Source: Acanthochromis polyacanthus (lineage: Eukaryota; Chordata; Actinopteri; Pomacentridae). Taken from it: a DNA stretch of 64,000 nt. The notes under the pieces are model-generated. The model was not told the origin of the DNA, did no database searches, and saw nothing but the letters and a program-made list of their open reading frames with translations. The stretch spans positions 4,616,653 through 4,680,652 of the forward strand of contig NC_067131.1 in NCBI RefSeq assembly GCF_021347895.1, written 5' to 3'. Both the position numbers and the translations under genes were made by a program. This document shows positions 13,459 to 24,999 of the stretch, piece after piece (position 1 is the first letter of the stretch; each line of letters starts with the position of its first letter).

Positions 13459-13945
13459 TCCTCTTTACCCTCTCCCTAACCAGTTATCTGCCATCCCTAA
13501 ACCTGATTCTGCCAGAGGGTTCTTCCTGTTTTAGTACTTGGAACGCCGAAAGGTATTGATTTATTTCGAGTAGAATCTGTGAAAAAAAACACTTTTAAAC
13601 CTCATTTTGATGAAAAGTCACTAAAGTCGTCACTGGCTGATCCTTTACTTTTCAGTTTTTATGTGTTGGTGACCATTGAAATTGCAGTTATCGCTCGGCC
13701 TGAGTTTAAAACGGAAATATCTGTTGATGATAGACGCTTCGCCAGTATCACAAAGAAAATTGTTGAACAGACTGTTTGACAGTTGAACTTACTCATAACA
13801 ACAATGTAAAGTTTCATTCCATTAACAAACTCCAAGTATGCTCTATTTAACCTCACCCTAACCAGCTGAGGTGGATATCTGCCCACCTGAGCCTGGTTCT
13901 GCTGGAGGTTTCTTCCTGTTCAAAGGGTTGTTGTTGTTCTGCCAC
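13459..13945 (+). repeat. Dispersed repeat interrupted by the Tc1 insertion
   Basis: Two related blocks: 13459-13535 (CCTAACCAGTTATCTGCC, then GATTCTGCCAGAGGGTTCTTCCTG) and 13845-13925 (CCTAACCAGCTGAGG, then CTGGAGGTTTCTTCCTGTT). The block with 'CTGGTTCTGCTGGAGG' is a widespread teleost repeat to my knowledge. The middle part, 13725-13850, is repeated at 15755-15895 (GTTGAACNGACTGTTTGA, where N differs). Confidence 0.6.
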
Positions 13946-15239
13946 CAAAGAGCTCCTCAAAGGGAACTGCTAGCTTTGTAAGTGCCTGAAGATAGGTGGC
14001 TGAACTGGATTGAAATTACTGCCAGCAGCAGGTTGATATTTTCACTTCAGAGGGAAATATTCCTCCAAGTCTCAGATGGGTTGCCGTTTGGTTTGGTGAA
14101 TGCTCGGTGTCCCTCAGTAGTCGATGTTCTTCAGAGTTCGTCACAGCAGCAGCTCTATTTTTAGATGACATTTGAACTCCGACCAGATGCGCGCCTGTAA
14201 ATCATGCACATATTCAATGGCCCCTTTAAAGCGGGACAGAAATCAACACTTATTAATATTAACCCTCGAGCAGGTGATGGTTGTTAATGCGTCGTTTCTG
14301 CAGACGGCAGATGGAGGTTACTCGGCTGTCCTGCCTTGTTGCATGGAACAGTCTCTTCTTGAAAAATCAAACGAAACGGCGCAACAAATGACACCAGCAT
14401 GTCATAGCATAGCAACTGTGTGTATCCAGACACTTTGTTCTCCCACAGTGTTCAATCACAGCAGAAACACATATTCTCTCACACATACAGACATCAATGA
14501 TGGCTTCAGAGACAAAAAATACACTCTTTTATACGTTCACTTCACTGGCATTTGCACTTAAAATAAACCTTTATTCTTCACCACACGCTCCTCCACTCCT
14601 GCAGATGAAAACCGTCAAATGTAAATGTCACACAATCTGGGCATTCACTACTTGGAGAATGTGTCATTCTCGCAGTTGGTGATTTCCTGCATATTTGTCA
14701 GTGAGATTAGTCAGACAGAAATATCCGTATGAGTGTGCAGAGGGCTCCAGTCGGCATGCTTTCGCTGTGTGCAGAATTTCCTTGCAACACTGAAAAGAAG
14801 GGGGGGGATTTTTAAATGCAAAGCCATCCCACTGAACATTATTCCATAAGCCCTGCATGCACGCTGTCTTTTTTAAAGTTGAACTTAGTTCTCAAAAAGA
14901 TGTGATAGTCTTAATTTATGAGGAAAACTTTTACCCTTCGCGGCTTGATGCCTCGGCTACATTGTCAGAATTCTAGATGTCTTCAGAATGCAGCTTTTTT
15001 TGGCATAATTATAGTGATTTTGGTGAGAAGATGCTGTTTTTTCAACTGTTATTTTGATCAAAATAAGTGGTGTATTTTTGGTTTAAATAGAATAATAAGG
15101 GGAAACAATATTATCTGCTTCTATTTCACTGTAAGTCCGTCTCTGTATTGCTGTTTAATAACAGGAAAGTTGTGCAGAAAAGCAAAGGGAAAAGTTACTA
15201 AATGGGAATTAGTGCAGGAGTAGTAGAAGCAAGAAAGTA
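13946..15239. other. Spacer, nothing recognised
   Basis: Includes a 129-codon plus-strand frame at 14172-14561 and a 101-codon frame at 14918-15223, neither with a domain, splice signals or codon-like composition. No structured RNA recognised. Confidence 0.45.
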
Positions 15240-15900
15240 CATTACGGCGCCTTATCACATATAGAGATGATTCAAAGTGCTTTACAGGCAAAGGTAAAAC
15301 AGAAATTAAGCATATAAAAGATGAAAAAAAAAAAAGAAATACAGCAGAATAAAGTTAATCAGGTGCATTAAATAAACCAAAAACAGCACAGATAGCATGA
15401 AGAAAGTGCGCACACATTTTAAAAATTCAAACAGATTGACTAAAACAGCGATAATAAAAAGAGTAAACACTCTTATTTACTTTTAAAAATGACTCTCAGG
15501 GGCAAATTCTAAGGGGAGCTGGTTCCAGCAAAATGACTAAATGCCATTTGACCGTGTCGGATCTGAACTCTGGGCTCCGCTAACTGACCAGTCCCTGCAC
15601 ATCTTAGAGACCTTCCAGGCATCAATGTTCCTCTGATCTGATTCCATTTAGATCTGAATGGGTTGCTGTACAGTTGCTGTCAACTGGTCACTCTGTGTGC
15701 AGTTTTAATGTCCCAACCAGGCCTGGGTGAGAAAATATAAAGCAATATATATCGACGATAGTTGCTTCATCAATAGTAATAAGAAAACTGTTGAACTGAC
15801 TGTTTGATAGTTTCACTTAAACGCATTAAACGGATATGAAAGCACATGACTCCAATGCAAAGTTCAGTTCCATTAGCAAACTGCAAGCGTGCTCCCTCCA
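15240..15900 (+). repeat. Dispersed repeat mosaic
   Basis: The left part (TTCAAAGTGCTTTACAGGCA, an A-rich tract, then a GGAGCTGGTTCCAGCA block near 15513) resembles a fish dispersed repeat. The right part, 15755-15895, is a diverged direct copy of 13725-13850, sharing AAAACTGTTGAACTGACTGT-type sequence and a CAAAGTTYAGTTCCATTARCAAACT block. The junction between the two is not defined. Confidence 0.5.
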
Positions 15901-16477
15901 TGGATTATCCTTTGATAATGGAGCCTTTTTGCCCTCCGTCGTTCTCCTCGTGGCCTCTGTGCACATCTCCAGAGACATTTAACCCACTGCTGCCTTGCCC
16001 TCTCTTCTCTGCTGTCCGTAGAGACTTGGAGACCCCACACCGGCCTCTGCTCTAACCCAAATGCCGAGCCGTTAGTGCTGGGAGTCGGTAAGACGTGGCT
16101 GCTTTTAAACCGCAAAACCGGTCTCACACTGGCACCCACCAGTCCCTGCTGAGCCTTTTAGAACTTTAACCTCAGCACAGTGCACAGGATTCACCCTGGT
16201 CGCCTTTCGTGGTTTTACTTGGTCTCTTGACTTTATGCATGACCATTTCTTTATCCTTATTTATCTCTATTTATTTTTGTGAATTGATTTATTTGTGCGT
16301 TTTTCTTTAAACTTTCAGTCTCACATAAAGACATTTTTAGAAATATTTCTGTTCGACCATCTCTGATTAGACTGAATTTTTTTTAGAGCAAAAATCTGTA
16401 TATTTATAAAGCTGCTGAAACAGTTTCCATAACGATCATGGGAATAAATTTGCCACTAAGTTACATAAGTATATCTG
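15901..16477. other. Spacer, nothing recognised
   Basis: A GC-moderate segment at 15901-16200 with overlapping short open frames on both strands, then AT-rich DNA. No gene supported. Confidence 0.5.
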
Positions 16478-16610
16478 CACACTACTGTTCAAAAGTTTGG
16501 ATCACTTGGAAATGTCCTTATTTTTGAAAAAGAAGCATTTTTTAAAAATGAAGATAACCTTAAATGAATAATAGATCCAGTAGACATTGTTAATGTGGTA
16601 AATGAAGTAC
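16478..16610 (+). mobile_element. Truncated Tc1-like MITE, related to 6365
   Basis: Starts CACTACTGTTCAAAAGTTTG, matching the tip of the element at 6365 with one or two changes, then GAAATGTCCTTATTTTTG and a CAGTAGACATTGTTAATGTG block. The rest of the element is missing or too diverged. Its internal order suggests two ends joined after an internal deletion. Confidence 0.6.
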
Positions 16611-17899
16611 TTGTACTCCTTAAAATACTATAAATCATATACTGTACATTGATTTGAAAAGCCAAACTGTGCACTTTTAAATTCAAGTATTTTTCTGCAA
16701 ATCAGTAAACAAACATAAATAAAATGACACAGATAATAAGAATAATGCCACGCATCAAATCCAATAATTAACCACACAAATGATCCTTTTTCTGCAATTC
16801 CAGTTCATGGTTTATCAGCCAAAACTCCAACACTGGGGTCCAGGCTTTCAGAAATGAGACATTCTGCTGTTTTAATTCTGTTTATTTTACTGCAACCTGA
16901 ATATTTTGGGCATCTGGGGATGTAAGTCAGACAAAATAAAGAAATTAGACAGAAAAAGTAAACCAAAATGACTGTATTCTGCTGATTATTATTATTAATC
17001 AGTGTGTTATTTAGCCTCTAAAATCTCCTGAAATAGTGATATTGGTTATGTGAAGCTACAGCAAGAATATATTTGACATAAGTGACAACCTTTATGATGT
17101 TCAGCAGGACGGAGCTCTGAATCCTCACAGACTTCACAGCAGCAGCGCGTTAAAATGAAGTAAAGACAGGAACGGAACAGACCATCATGTCAGCACATGC
17201 TGCTTGGAAACAACACATAAAATAAAAAAGTGAATTTCGACTCATGTTATTCTGTCAGGGCTTTGATCAGCTGCTCAGTTTGTCCTGTCCTATTTATGAC
17301 ATTACAGTGTTTGCAGATCTTAACAAACTACCAGGAAAACCACAAACATCTGCAGATCACATCTGAATCTGCAAATGTGCAATAAATAACCGTGAGCGGC
17401 CAGATGCTGTCACTGCAGATAAACTTCCTACAAAGATCTATGTTTAGTTTGTGTACATTCTGTCATCAGTTTTGCTACAAACTTATCTTAGTTTAAATAA
17501 ATGTGTTATTATATATTCATATTCTAAATCAATACCACGATGAGAAGTAACTCTGAATATTTCAGGTTTTTATGTTATAGTTCCCGAGATATTATCATTT
17601 AAACATCAACATGCAAAAGAAAAAAAAACGGCTGAAAGTGTTCTGATGGGCAATTTTTATTTTATTTTTTCATTGGAAAGTGCTCCATATATCCATCTTA
17701 TATTTCACAGATACCATTTTAAATATTGATCGTTTTGATGAATGAATTTGGAGCCAATCGGAGACGGTGGAGCAGAAGGAAGCTGCTGATTGGAGATGGA
17801 TTGACCCACATAAAGGTAGCCATAAACCGGAAGTAAGGAGATCAAATGTAGTTTCATTTCAGTGATAATCAGACGATCATGCATGTCATGTCTGCTCTG
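16611..17899. other. Spacer upstream of the CpG island
   Basis: AT-rich DNA with no gene or repeat recognised. The last 150 bp before the island rise in GC content. TATA-like words occur but none is placed convincingly relative to a start. Confidence 0.4.
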
Positions 17900-18790
17900 T
17901 AATATAATCTGACATCAGCTGCAGGAACACTGAGGACACTGCAGCTGTTAAATCCGAGTTTTCTACCTGGAACAAGGTGAGGAGGAGGATGAAGGAGGAG
18001 GGAGGCTCTATGATGATGGTGGTGGTGGTGGTGACGATGAAGGGAATAAATAAGGGCAGCAGAGGCAATGTGGAGGTATAGATGCGTGTGTTTGTGTGTA
18101 CAGTGCTTTGCGGCGCGGCTCCTGTAGAGAGCGGTAGATAGTTTGGAGAAGTGTCTGCTCGGCTCTACTGTACATCGGAGGGAGGAGCGAGCGTGTAGTA
18201 TTTCTTTTTTGGTTCTTTCCCCCTCTGTCGTTGCAGCCCATCCAAACGCTACTGGAAAGGCAAGAAAAGGGGGAAACAAACTAGCCGATTTTTACGCACG
18301 AATCCAAATTAAGGGAGGAAGCGGTGCAAGGAGGAAGGAAGTCAGGAAGGAGGTTACGGTGTGACGGTACGACGCGCAGCGGCTCGGCGGAGGGAAGCAA
18401 CCGGGGCTCGAAGTGCGAGGGGGGACGGGGAGACATCCAGCGCACAAACCCGGAGGAGCCACGCTGACTTTTTCTCCGGCTTCGGGCTGCAACCCCCCTC
18501 CGAATCTCCGGACAGTTTTCACGCCGCGTGTTGTTGGAGCGCGTCCTGGGGGGTTTGGTGACCGACGGTAAGTGCGCGTTATCGGACAGCGTGGTGTGTG
18601 TTTGCGCGTGTGCGTGCGTGTGTGTGTGAGTGTGCAGGCGGTGCTAGTCTCCAAGTAGCCCGGGCTGGCTGGGTTTGACAGATCGGATCAACAGCCAGGA
18701 GGTAGCCTCGGTGCCCCGGGGATGTGGAGCCTTGCCTGCCCACCTCACTGCTTCCTTCTCCCCGGTGCAGCCGCGGATCAGCCCGGCTTA
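17900..18790 (+). promoter_or_regulatory. CpG island with probable promoter
   Basis: GC-rich block, most dense at about 18100-18620, with CpG dinucleotides many times more frequent than in the surrounding AT-rich DNA (for example ACGACGCGCAGCGGCTCGGC at about 18369). In vertebrates an unmethylated island of this size usually marks a promoter. It includes GGT/GAT trinucleotide runs near 18015-18035, purine-rich GGAGGAAG repeats typical of 5' leaders, and the donor at 18568. Direction is inferred from that donor. I cannot name the gene. Confidence 0.7.
18170..18567 (+). other. Candidate untranslated first exon with consensus donor
   Basis: The sequence GACCGACG followed by GTAAGTGCG places a consensus 5' splice site at 18567/18568, at the 3' side of the CpG island. 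Upstream there is no long ATG-initiated frame of recognisable protein, so the exon would be 5' untranslated. The transcription start is not visible; the left limit given here is arbitrary within the island. If real, this gene is transcribed to the right and its intron begins at 18568. Confidence 0.5.
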
Positions 18791-20029
18791 ACTGGCCTGG
18801 ATGTTACTGTACAGCGGCTATGGTGCCTGTGTTTTTTTCGCTTTTTTTTCTTTTCTGGTGGTGGTGTGCAGCTCTCAGGGCCTGGACTTGGATTTACTGC
18901 CTTGCTGCACTGTGACGCGCGCACTGACACACGTGCACACACGCATAGAGTCTCCTTCTCAATAATAATAAAGCCTGCTGAGCCAGCTTCATGATTCCTC
19001 CCTCAGACATGCACCAGCACTGCACGGATCAATAGAAAGCCCTGCACTTTAACTCAGATAAGGCTGTAATGAATGATCTGCATGTGCCCTTGTGCGTGCA
19101 CTGGGTCATTCTCGTGCACACTTCCATGCATGTCTGTGAACGTAGTGGATTGCATAACGGTTGCTGCTGTTTACACTCTTTAATATTCACATTTCTGCAG
19201 CTCTTGTTGGGGGTTTCAGGTCCAGTTGGGACAATGTGTTCACCTCAAAGCCACCAGGTAACGAGATTCCCACAGACAAACCAGTTCTGTTTAGACAAAC
19301 ATGCCCTCAGAATACTGTGCATTTTTGCTCCGAGACAACATTGCCTCTGGAGTTGCCTAGATCGTTGCCAAGAAACACTTGAGAAACACTTTCCCCGACG
19401 TCCCACGACCCAGGCTGACTCGTCAGACCACGTGAGAATCCGCCGGCTGTGAAAATAATCTCGATTGCGGATCATGAATAAATATCATGGTAATGGCCCC
19501 TCTTTGGTGAGCGAAAGCCTTCATCACCACATTACAGCGGCGCAATAATTAAATCATTCGGCGCCAACCGCTCCGCTCCAAAGCCTCCCTTCTTTTCAGG
19601 GTGTCGATTCCCTGCTCATTTTGATGGGAGCATCTTGCGCCGGCGCTGATGGAAAGTGACAGTCTAAAAGCTGCTCTTGCAGTCAAAATCCATCAAGCTT
19701 TGCTACAGATGCACTTCCTCTGGCGGACTGGGTGGAGGGACTGAACCGGTGGGGCAAATGGAGCCACGGTGGACTGTTTCATGTCTGTGCTATGAGATTT
19801 TAAAGCTGGTAGAAGTTTGTAGTCGTAGGGAAGCTTCCCTAAAACTTGCAATCACACTGGATTGCATAGAGAAGATTGCACTGACCTGTGTTAGTAATGT
19901 CTCCGGCGTTATCATCTATGAGTTTCGAGAGACTGTACACCTCCATGTCAGATCAGCTGGTGCAGCCCACTGTTCATTAATCATTAGCCACCAGCTAAAA
20001 TCGCAGTGTTCTGGCCCCGAGTTGATCAT
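18791..20029 (+). other. Downstream of the island; one weak exon candidate
   Basis: Mostly unique sequence. At 19201-19257 a 57-bp segment lies between a pyrimidine-rich acceptor (CACATTTCTGCAG) and a donor (CCAG/GTAACG). It contains an ATG at 19233 and is open in one frame. I cannot match it to a protein, and such chance pairs are common, so this is weak evidence for a small exon. GT- and CA-rich runs occur near 18595-18640 and 18930. Confidence 0.3.
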
Positions 20030-22310
20030 TAGCCCTGGACAACTCCACCGCTCAAGTGTGTTCTCTGAGGATATGATCGTTAAAAAAACCCAGCGAAACC
20101 ACCAGGAACAAGCAGATAAAGTCAACATTTAGACGCCGGTGGTTTATTTTAAGCCACTTTTAAGTAGGCTTGCTCCTTCCTGAGTGATCTTTGGTCAACA
20201 AAATGTCAAAGAGCTGTGAAAAAGATCCCCAGAGGTCAAGGTGATGTGTGCAAAGCTGGCTGATCATCGCAGAGATGTCAGTTATCTTAAATGTTTTCTG
20301 GCTCTAGCTTCACAGATGCGAGAATCTTTGGTTGTTCTGGAAAAAGATGCAATTTTCATGTGACTGATGCTATTTTCATACATTATAAGACTAAATTCAT
20401 TGCTTTGCAGTCCATTTTGTCCCCAAAATATTCAGATTCCAATGAGATAAACAGACTACACAATCCAGTGTTTGCATTTTGTGTAGTCATGATCCCCAAA
20501 ATGTCCAGAAACAAGCAGATGAAGTCAACATTGAAGTTGTGCTTTCTCATACACTGGTGCTTTATTGGAGATGGCAATAGTGGCTTGATTTATTCCCCTG
20601 CACAACCTGCAGTTCAGCTGAAAAGTCCTCGAATTCTTCTGTTGGTCACAGTTGAGTAACTTGTGGTTTTGTGGTTGCACTGAGAAGTGAACTGGTTCCT
20701 TTTTAGCTTTTTAAAAATGCTATTTGATGAAACATTGCAATTTTAGGCTTGTGTTCACCATTTTCTGGCTTCAACTCTATAAACACGAGAATTTTTGGTT
20801 GTTTTCAAATCTGTGTTGGTAAAAGGCACAATTTTCAAGGAGTTAACACTGTTTTCAGACTATTTGATTAACTTAACCCCCCACAGATATAAAGATTATA
20901 ATGAAATAAAAGAGAAAAGCAGCAAATTTGAGAGCCTGGAGTCCAGCGTTTTATGAGATAAATGAAACGGATTATCACAATAGACGGAAACAAGAAGATA
21001 ACAAGTAGACGCGAGAGCTTAATTTTTGTCTTAAGCCATTTTTTCATGTATAGAATTAAAGCAAAAGGGAAAGACTTGATCCTGGCTGAGAAATCTTACA
21101 CAACAAAAATGTCCGAGCAATGAATAATGCCCATAAAAAATCCCCAGATCACAAGATGATGTGTATAAAGCTGGTCGAACATCACAAAGATATCATCTAT
21201 GTTCCCCTCTAGAGTCACAAATGCAAGAATCTTTGGAGTTTTAGGATCTTGTTTGGGGAAAAAAAGCACTAATTTTGAGCATTTTCAGACTAAAATAACT
21301 TGAACTCCTCAAATATCTAGATTACAATTAAATAAACAGAGAAAAGCATCAGATTTAGGATAACTTAAGAGCCTGAAGTCCAGTGTTTTATCAGATAAAT
21401 GAAACCAATCATCAAAGTAGTCAAAAACAAGTTGATAACCTCAATATTTAGATGCTGAAGCTTTATTTCTGCCTCATTTCTAGCACGTTTTTCCGTGAGT
21501 AGAATGAAAGATAATGGGGAATAAGCTGACTTGTTCCCTGCTGATTGATATTGAGGAAGAAAATATGAGAGAGAATCATGAAAAATCCCAATTATAAGTC
21601 CCCAGAGCTCAAAGTTATCATCTAAGTTCACCATTTCCTGGCTCCAGCTTCTAAAATGCAAGAATCTTTGGAGTTTTATGATCTTGTTTGAGGGAAAAGT
21701 GCAATTTTCCAGCGTAAATTAAGAAGTTAGATCACCAGAATACCTAGATTATAATAAAATAAACACAGAAAAGCTGCAAATTTGAGCTCATTTTGGAGTG
21801 TGGAGTCCATGTGTAAGCACAGAAACTCAACATTTAGGTGCTGGAGCTTTATTCTGGGCGTATCTCGAGCATGTTTTTCCCACATATAGAATGAAAGCTA
21901 GTGGGAAAGACTTGTTCCTGGTTGAGTGATTTTGAGCTAGAAACCATCAGAGAGCAGTGAAAAATGCCCATCAAAAGTCCCCAGAGCTCAAAGTTATCCT
22001 CTATGTTCTATATTTTCTGTCTGCAGCTTGACAGATGCAAGAATCTTTGGAGTTTTAGGATCGTGTTTGGGGGAAAAAGTGCAATTTTCAAGCTTAAATT
22101 AATAAGTTAGACCACCAGAGTAGCTAGACAATAATGAAATAAACAGAGAAAATCTGCAAATTGGGATTATTTGAGAGCCTGGAGTCCAAGTGTGAGTAGA
22201 TAAAGTCAACATTTAGACGCTGGAGCTTTGTTTCTGCCTCATTTCTAGCATGTTTTTCTGCGTGTAGAATGAAAGCTAATGGGAGAGACTTGCTCCCAGC
22301 TGAGTGATGT
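20030..22310. repeat. Macro-tandem repeat, about 0.4-kb unit, five to six copies
   Basis: A block containing GAATCTTTGGAGTTTTAGGA-type sequence recurs at 20322, 20788, 21227, 21662 and 22041, giving spacings of 466, 439, 435 and 379 bp. Other landmarks keep the same order within units: AAGTCAACATTTAGACGC-type at 20113, 20523, 21440, 21820 and 22205; a CATTTCTAGCAYGTTTTTC block; and TGAAAGCTAATGGGA-type sequence. Units are diverged (many substitutions and small indels), so the array is old. Open frames on the minus strand (21365-21661 and 22124-22360) share ARNEAE-KLQ peptides only because the DNA repeats. Confidence 0.88.
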
Positions 22311-22439
22311 AACAGGACTGTACAAAGGAACACAGGGATGGTGGATGGATGCAGCCCCATGTGACCTATTCTATATATTCATTCCTCTCCTTCGCCCTTC
22401 CTCTCGGTTGGGGCTCCTTCGGGGGCCAGAGGTGACCTT

Positions 22440-22815
22440 CTTTGCTCCCTCCCGGCAGTGAACACCCCGGCGGGCCTCTCTTTTTGTGACCCTCTTTTCT
22501 GTCTGTCTTTCTTCCTGGCCTCAGTGCTCTGTTTCCCCTTCTCCTCATACCACCACCACCACCTCCTGCTCCTCCTCCCCTCTCGACATCTACTCCCATC
22601 CCCTCCAAGCAGCAGCAGCAGCAGCAGCAGCGGCGGCTCTGAATGCTAAGAAACGTGGAGCATCCACTTATATAACCTCGGCTGTGCGGCTGCTGTCCTG
22701 CTCTATATCTGCTGTGTAATGGTGTCAGAGCTGTCTGGAGAGGCAGAGGGCATGCTGGGTAGACCAATATGTCAGGAGCTATTCCTGAACAGTTTGAGGT
22801 GAACGGGGTGAGATT
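22440..22815 (+). promoter_or_regulatory. CT-rich/CAG-repeat segment with TATATAA word; possible alternative promoter
   Basis: A pyrimidine-rich CCACC/CTCCT tract at about 22545-22605 is followed by eight AGC triplets (22608-22631) and CGGCGG. Next come TATATAA near 22669 and GC-richer DNA up to a possible donor (ACGGG/GTGAGA at about 22806). No protein is recognised. It could be a tissue-specific promoter or exon of the same transcription unit as the 18-kb island, or simply a low-complexity tract. Confidence 0.3.
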
Positions 22816-22975
22816 GTACTTCCTGTTTTGTTTTGGGTTTTTTTGTTGTTGTAAATGTTGGATTGTGAAGATACAGTTGATTACATGTGACCTTTACCGT
22901 CTTTACATATTCATATGGACTTCTCTGCCATGCTTAAACACATTTATGGAAACTATGAGGCTGTCGGAGCTACAT

Positions 22976-23470
22976 ACACTGTAAAAAAAAAAGTTGTTTT
23001 TACGGTTGCCGTGGTAGCCAGAATGCTACCGCAAAATTATGGTAAAACATTTTCCACAATTATGGTGAAGAAATATATTCATATTGTTGATTTTAGGGTT
23101 AAAAAAAAAACGTGTTTTATTGCGTACTGTTTCCAGGACAACAATATTACATTTAACTGGGGAAAAAATGTATTTTTTTTTTTTGAGAACTAAATGCAAA
23201 AATTACAGTATTGTTGTACATATTGCTGCATTTTTACAGTAAAATATTTTCCACACTTATGGTAAAGAAATGTATTCATATTGTCAATTTTAGGGTTAAA
23301 ATGTCCTTTATTTCATATTTTATTGCGTCAAAAAAATTTTCATCTTTAAAAATTTGAAAATTTACATGAAAATACCATATAAAATAAAATCTGTGAGTTA
23401 TGATAAATATTGCAGCATTTCTCCATTATCAGCACAGCAGTTAGTGTATTTAACATTAAATATATGCATT
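22976..23470 (+). repeat. Dispersed repeat starting CACTGTAAAAA
   Basis: The start CACTGTAAAAAAAAAAGTTG, the block TTTTTACGGTTGCCGTGG, and two internal similar blocks (TTATGGTGAAGAAATATATT at about 23061 and TTATGGTAAAGAAATGTATT at about 23258, each followed by TTTTAGGGTTAAA) mark a repeat with an internal duplication of about 200 bp. The family looks familiar from teleosts. No right terminus was identified. Confidence 0.55.
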
Positions 23471-23505
23471 TTTAGCAAAAATTGCAGCTACAGCTATCAT
23501 AAATA

Positions 23506-23905
23506 TTAACCCCTTAAACTTCAGTGTACCGCCGGCGGTACACCTACTAATTTGCATAGGAATTTCAAGAATTTTGCCTTCGTTTTGTCTTCAGTTAAAC
23601 TGAAGAATTCCCAAACAGTGGAGGCCTTCAGCATCTTCTCTTGTGTTTATGCATCGAAGTGAAGCGTGACATCAGAGTCGACAGCAACCCGGCCATTCGG
23701 GTGGTGGTAAGAAACACGAATGGATGAGCCGAGCACGGCAGGATGAGCTGAAGTGGGCTGAAGGTGAAGGGAAGAGACGAGCTCCGAATATTTTTGTTTC
23801 TGGGAAAGGGGGGGTATTCGGATTCCAAAATTAATATCCGGATATCGCCGTAGCGAACGGATATTCGGATATTCGGGATATTCGGGTCCAGCCCTACTTG
23901 TACGT
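23506..23905. mobile_element. Two abutting transposon ends: TTAA/CCCC palindrome end and hAT-like end
   Basis: The left side has TTAA (23506-23509) followed by CCCCTTAAAC and a perfect 20-bp palindrome GTGTACCGCCGGCGGTACAC at 23524-23543. TTAA with a CCC start is the piggyBac-like arrangement. The right side ends GGTCCAGCCCTA near 23898 after repeated GGATATTCGG words; its reverse complement TAGGGCTGGACC is like the tips of several hAT elements. The two ends do not match each other, so this is probably one element truncated against, or nested in, another. No transposase remains. Confidence 0.5.
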
Positions 23906-24409
23906 TGGCTCATAGGATCTATTCATGCAGGGCGAAACACAGCCAACCACAAAATGTCATCTGATCATCACGGGTTTCTGCACTGAAACTGGGCTAATAG
24001 GTCTTTGTGGCCGTGTGAAATATGGCTTGTGTTTATCGGCATGGCTGCACTGTTTTTAGCCGCGTCCTTGTGAAAGGCTGTTCTGTATGTGGACGTTTGA
24101 TTCAGTTTTATTTTCATTTGAGCAAATAAATTGGCCCCTTTGTGCATGAGCAAGTTTCGCTCTGATGACTAACCAAACATCAAGCTTCTTTGACCCAGTG
24201 TGCCTATACATCATTACGCATCCTAAATAAGTCTGAGCATGACTGGAATCATGACGAAATTGGAAAGATTTGAGAAATTGACCAATAGAATTGCTCGCTC
24301 ATTGCTTCCAGGATAAATAATATATCATCAGTAAGGTTTTTTTATAAAGTTGACCACACAATAATACACCCAGTTTGTGGTTCCAGTTAGTCGGAAATCA
24401 ATTTCAGGG

Positions 24410-24995
24410 CTGTAACTATTTTAATAGCTGAACAATCAAATGATTATTTTGCTTCCTAAAGTGCGGAGCTGCCACTTGCAATTAGTTTTTCAGTCTATAA
24501 AATTCGGAAAGTTCTAATTCAGACTTTACAAGAGGCCATGCGACAAGTGTCCTGTTGTGACCACAGCCCAGAATATCGAGACTTTTGCAGAATCCGGTTA
24601 AAGCGAATGATTAATTTTTAGCAATTTGTGTGTAATAAAGTGTAAAGTTATATATTTGATGCAATTTTATGATTTCAAGCTTTCAGACGGAACCGTATGT
24701 CACATATAATCAGTTTTAAGAGTTTAAAAAAAACAACAATTCTTTCTGTTTTTATGTTTTCTTGCTCTGATAAATGGTTTAATTGTGGTTACTTTTCAAA
24801 AGAATTATGTTTCTTCTGAACCAAACCAGCAGGTTTTTGGAATCCAAGAACTTTTCTTTCCTTCAAAAAGTCACTTAAACTTTTTTTGATGATGAAAACA
24901 GTTGACCATTACTTTAATTGTTGGCAGCTAATCGATTACGCGTTGTCAATGAAATGCTTCAAAAACTCATTGCACAACGGTAGAAAATACGGAGA
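24410..24995. repeat. Dispersed repeat mosaic
   Basis: Contains TTCTTGCTCTGATAAATGG-type sequence that recurs at 27690, 27900, 40860, 52850 and 60010. It also contains CAAAAAGTCACTTAAAC, which resembles TTAGAAAGTCACTCAAAC at 50395. The edges (CTGTAACTATTTTAATAGC and CTAATCGATTACG) resemble the ATTA-rich repeat at 50173. It seems to be two repeat families combined. Confidence 0.5.
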
Positions 24996-24999
24996 AGCA

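Noticed and set aside
17869..18654. Minus-strand frames with poly-His and poly-Pro across the CpG island
   Set aside because: They follow from GGT/GAT runs and GC richness; the splice donor and layout favour plus-strand, untranslated sequence.
21365..22360. Two minus-strand frames with similar peptides (ARNEAE-KLQ)
   Set aside because: The similarity comes from the macro-tandem DNA repeat; the frames end differently and there is no known domain.
22366..22767. 133-codon minus-strand frame with poly-Cys and poly-Gly
   Set aside because: Low-complexity translation of the CAG and CCACC/CTCCT tracts.
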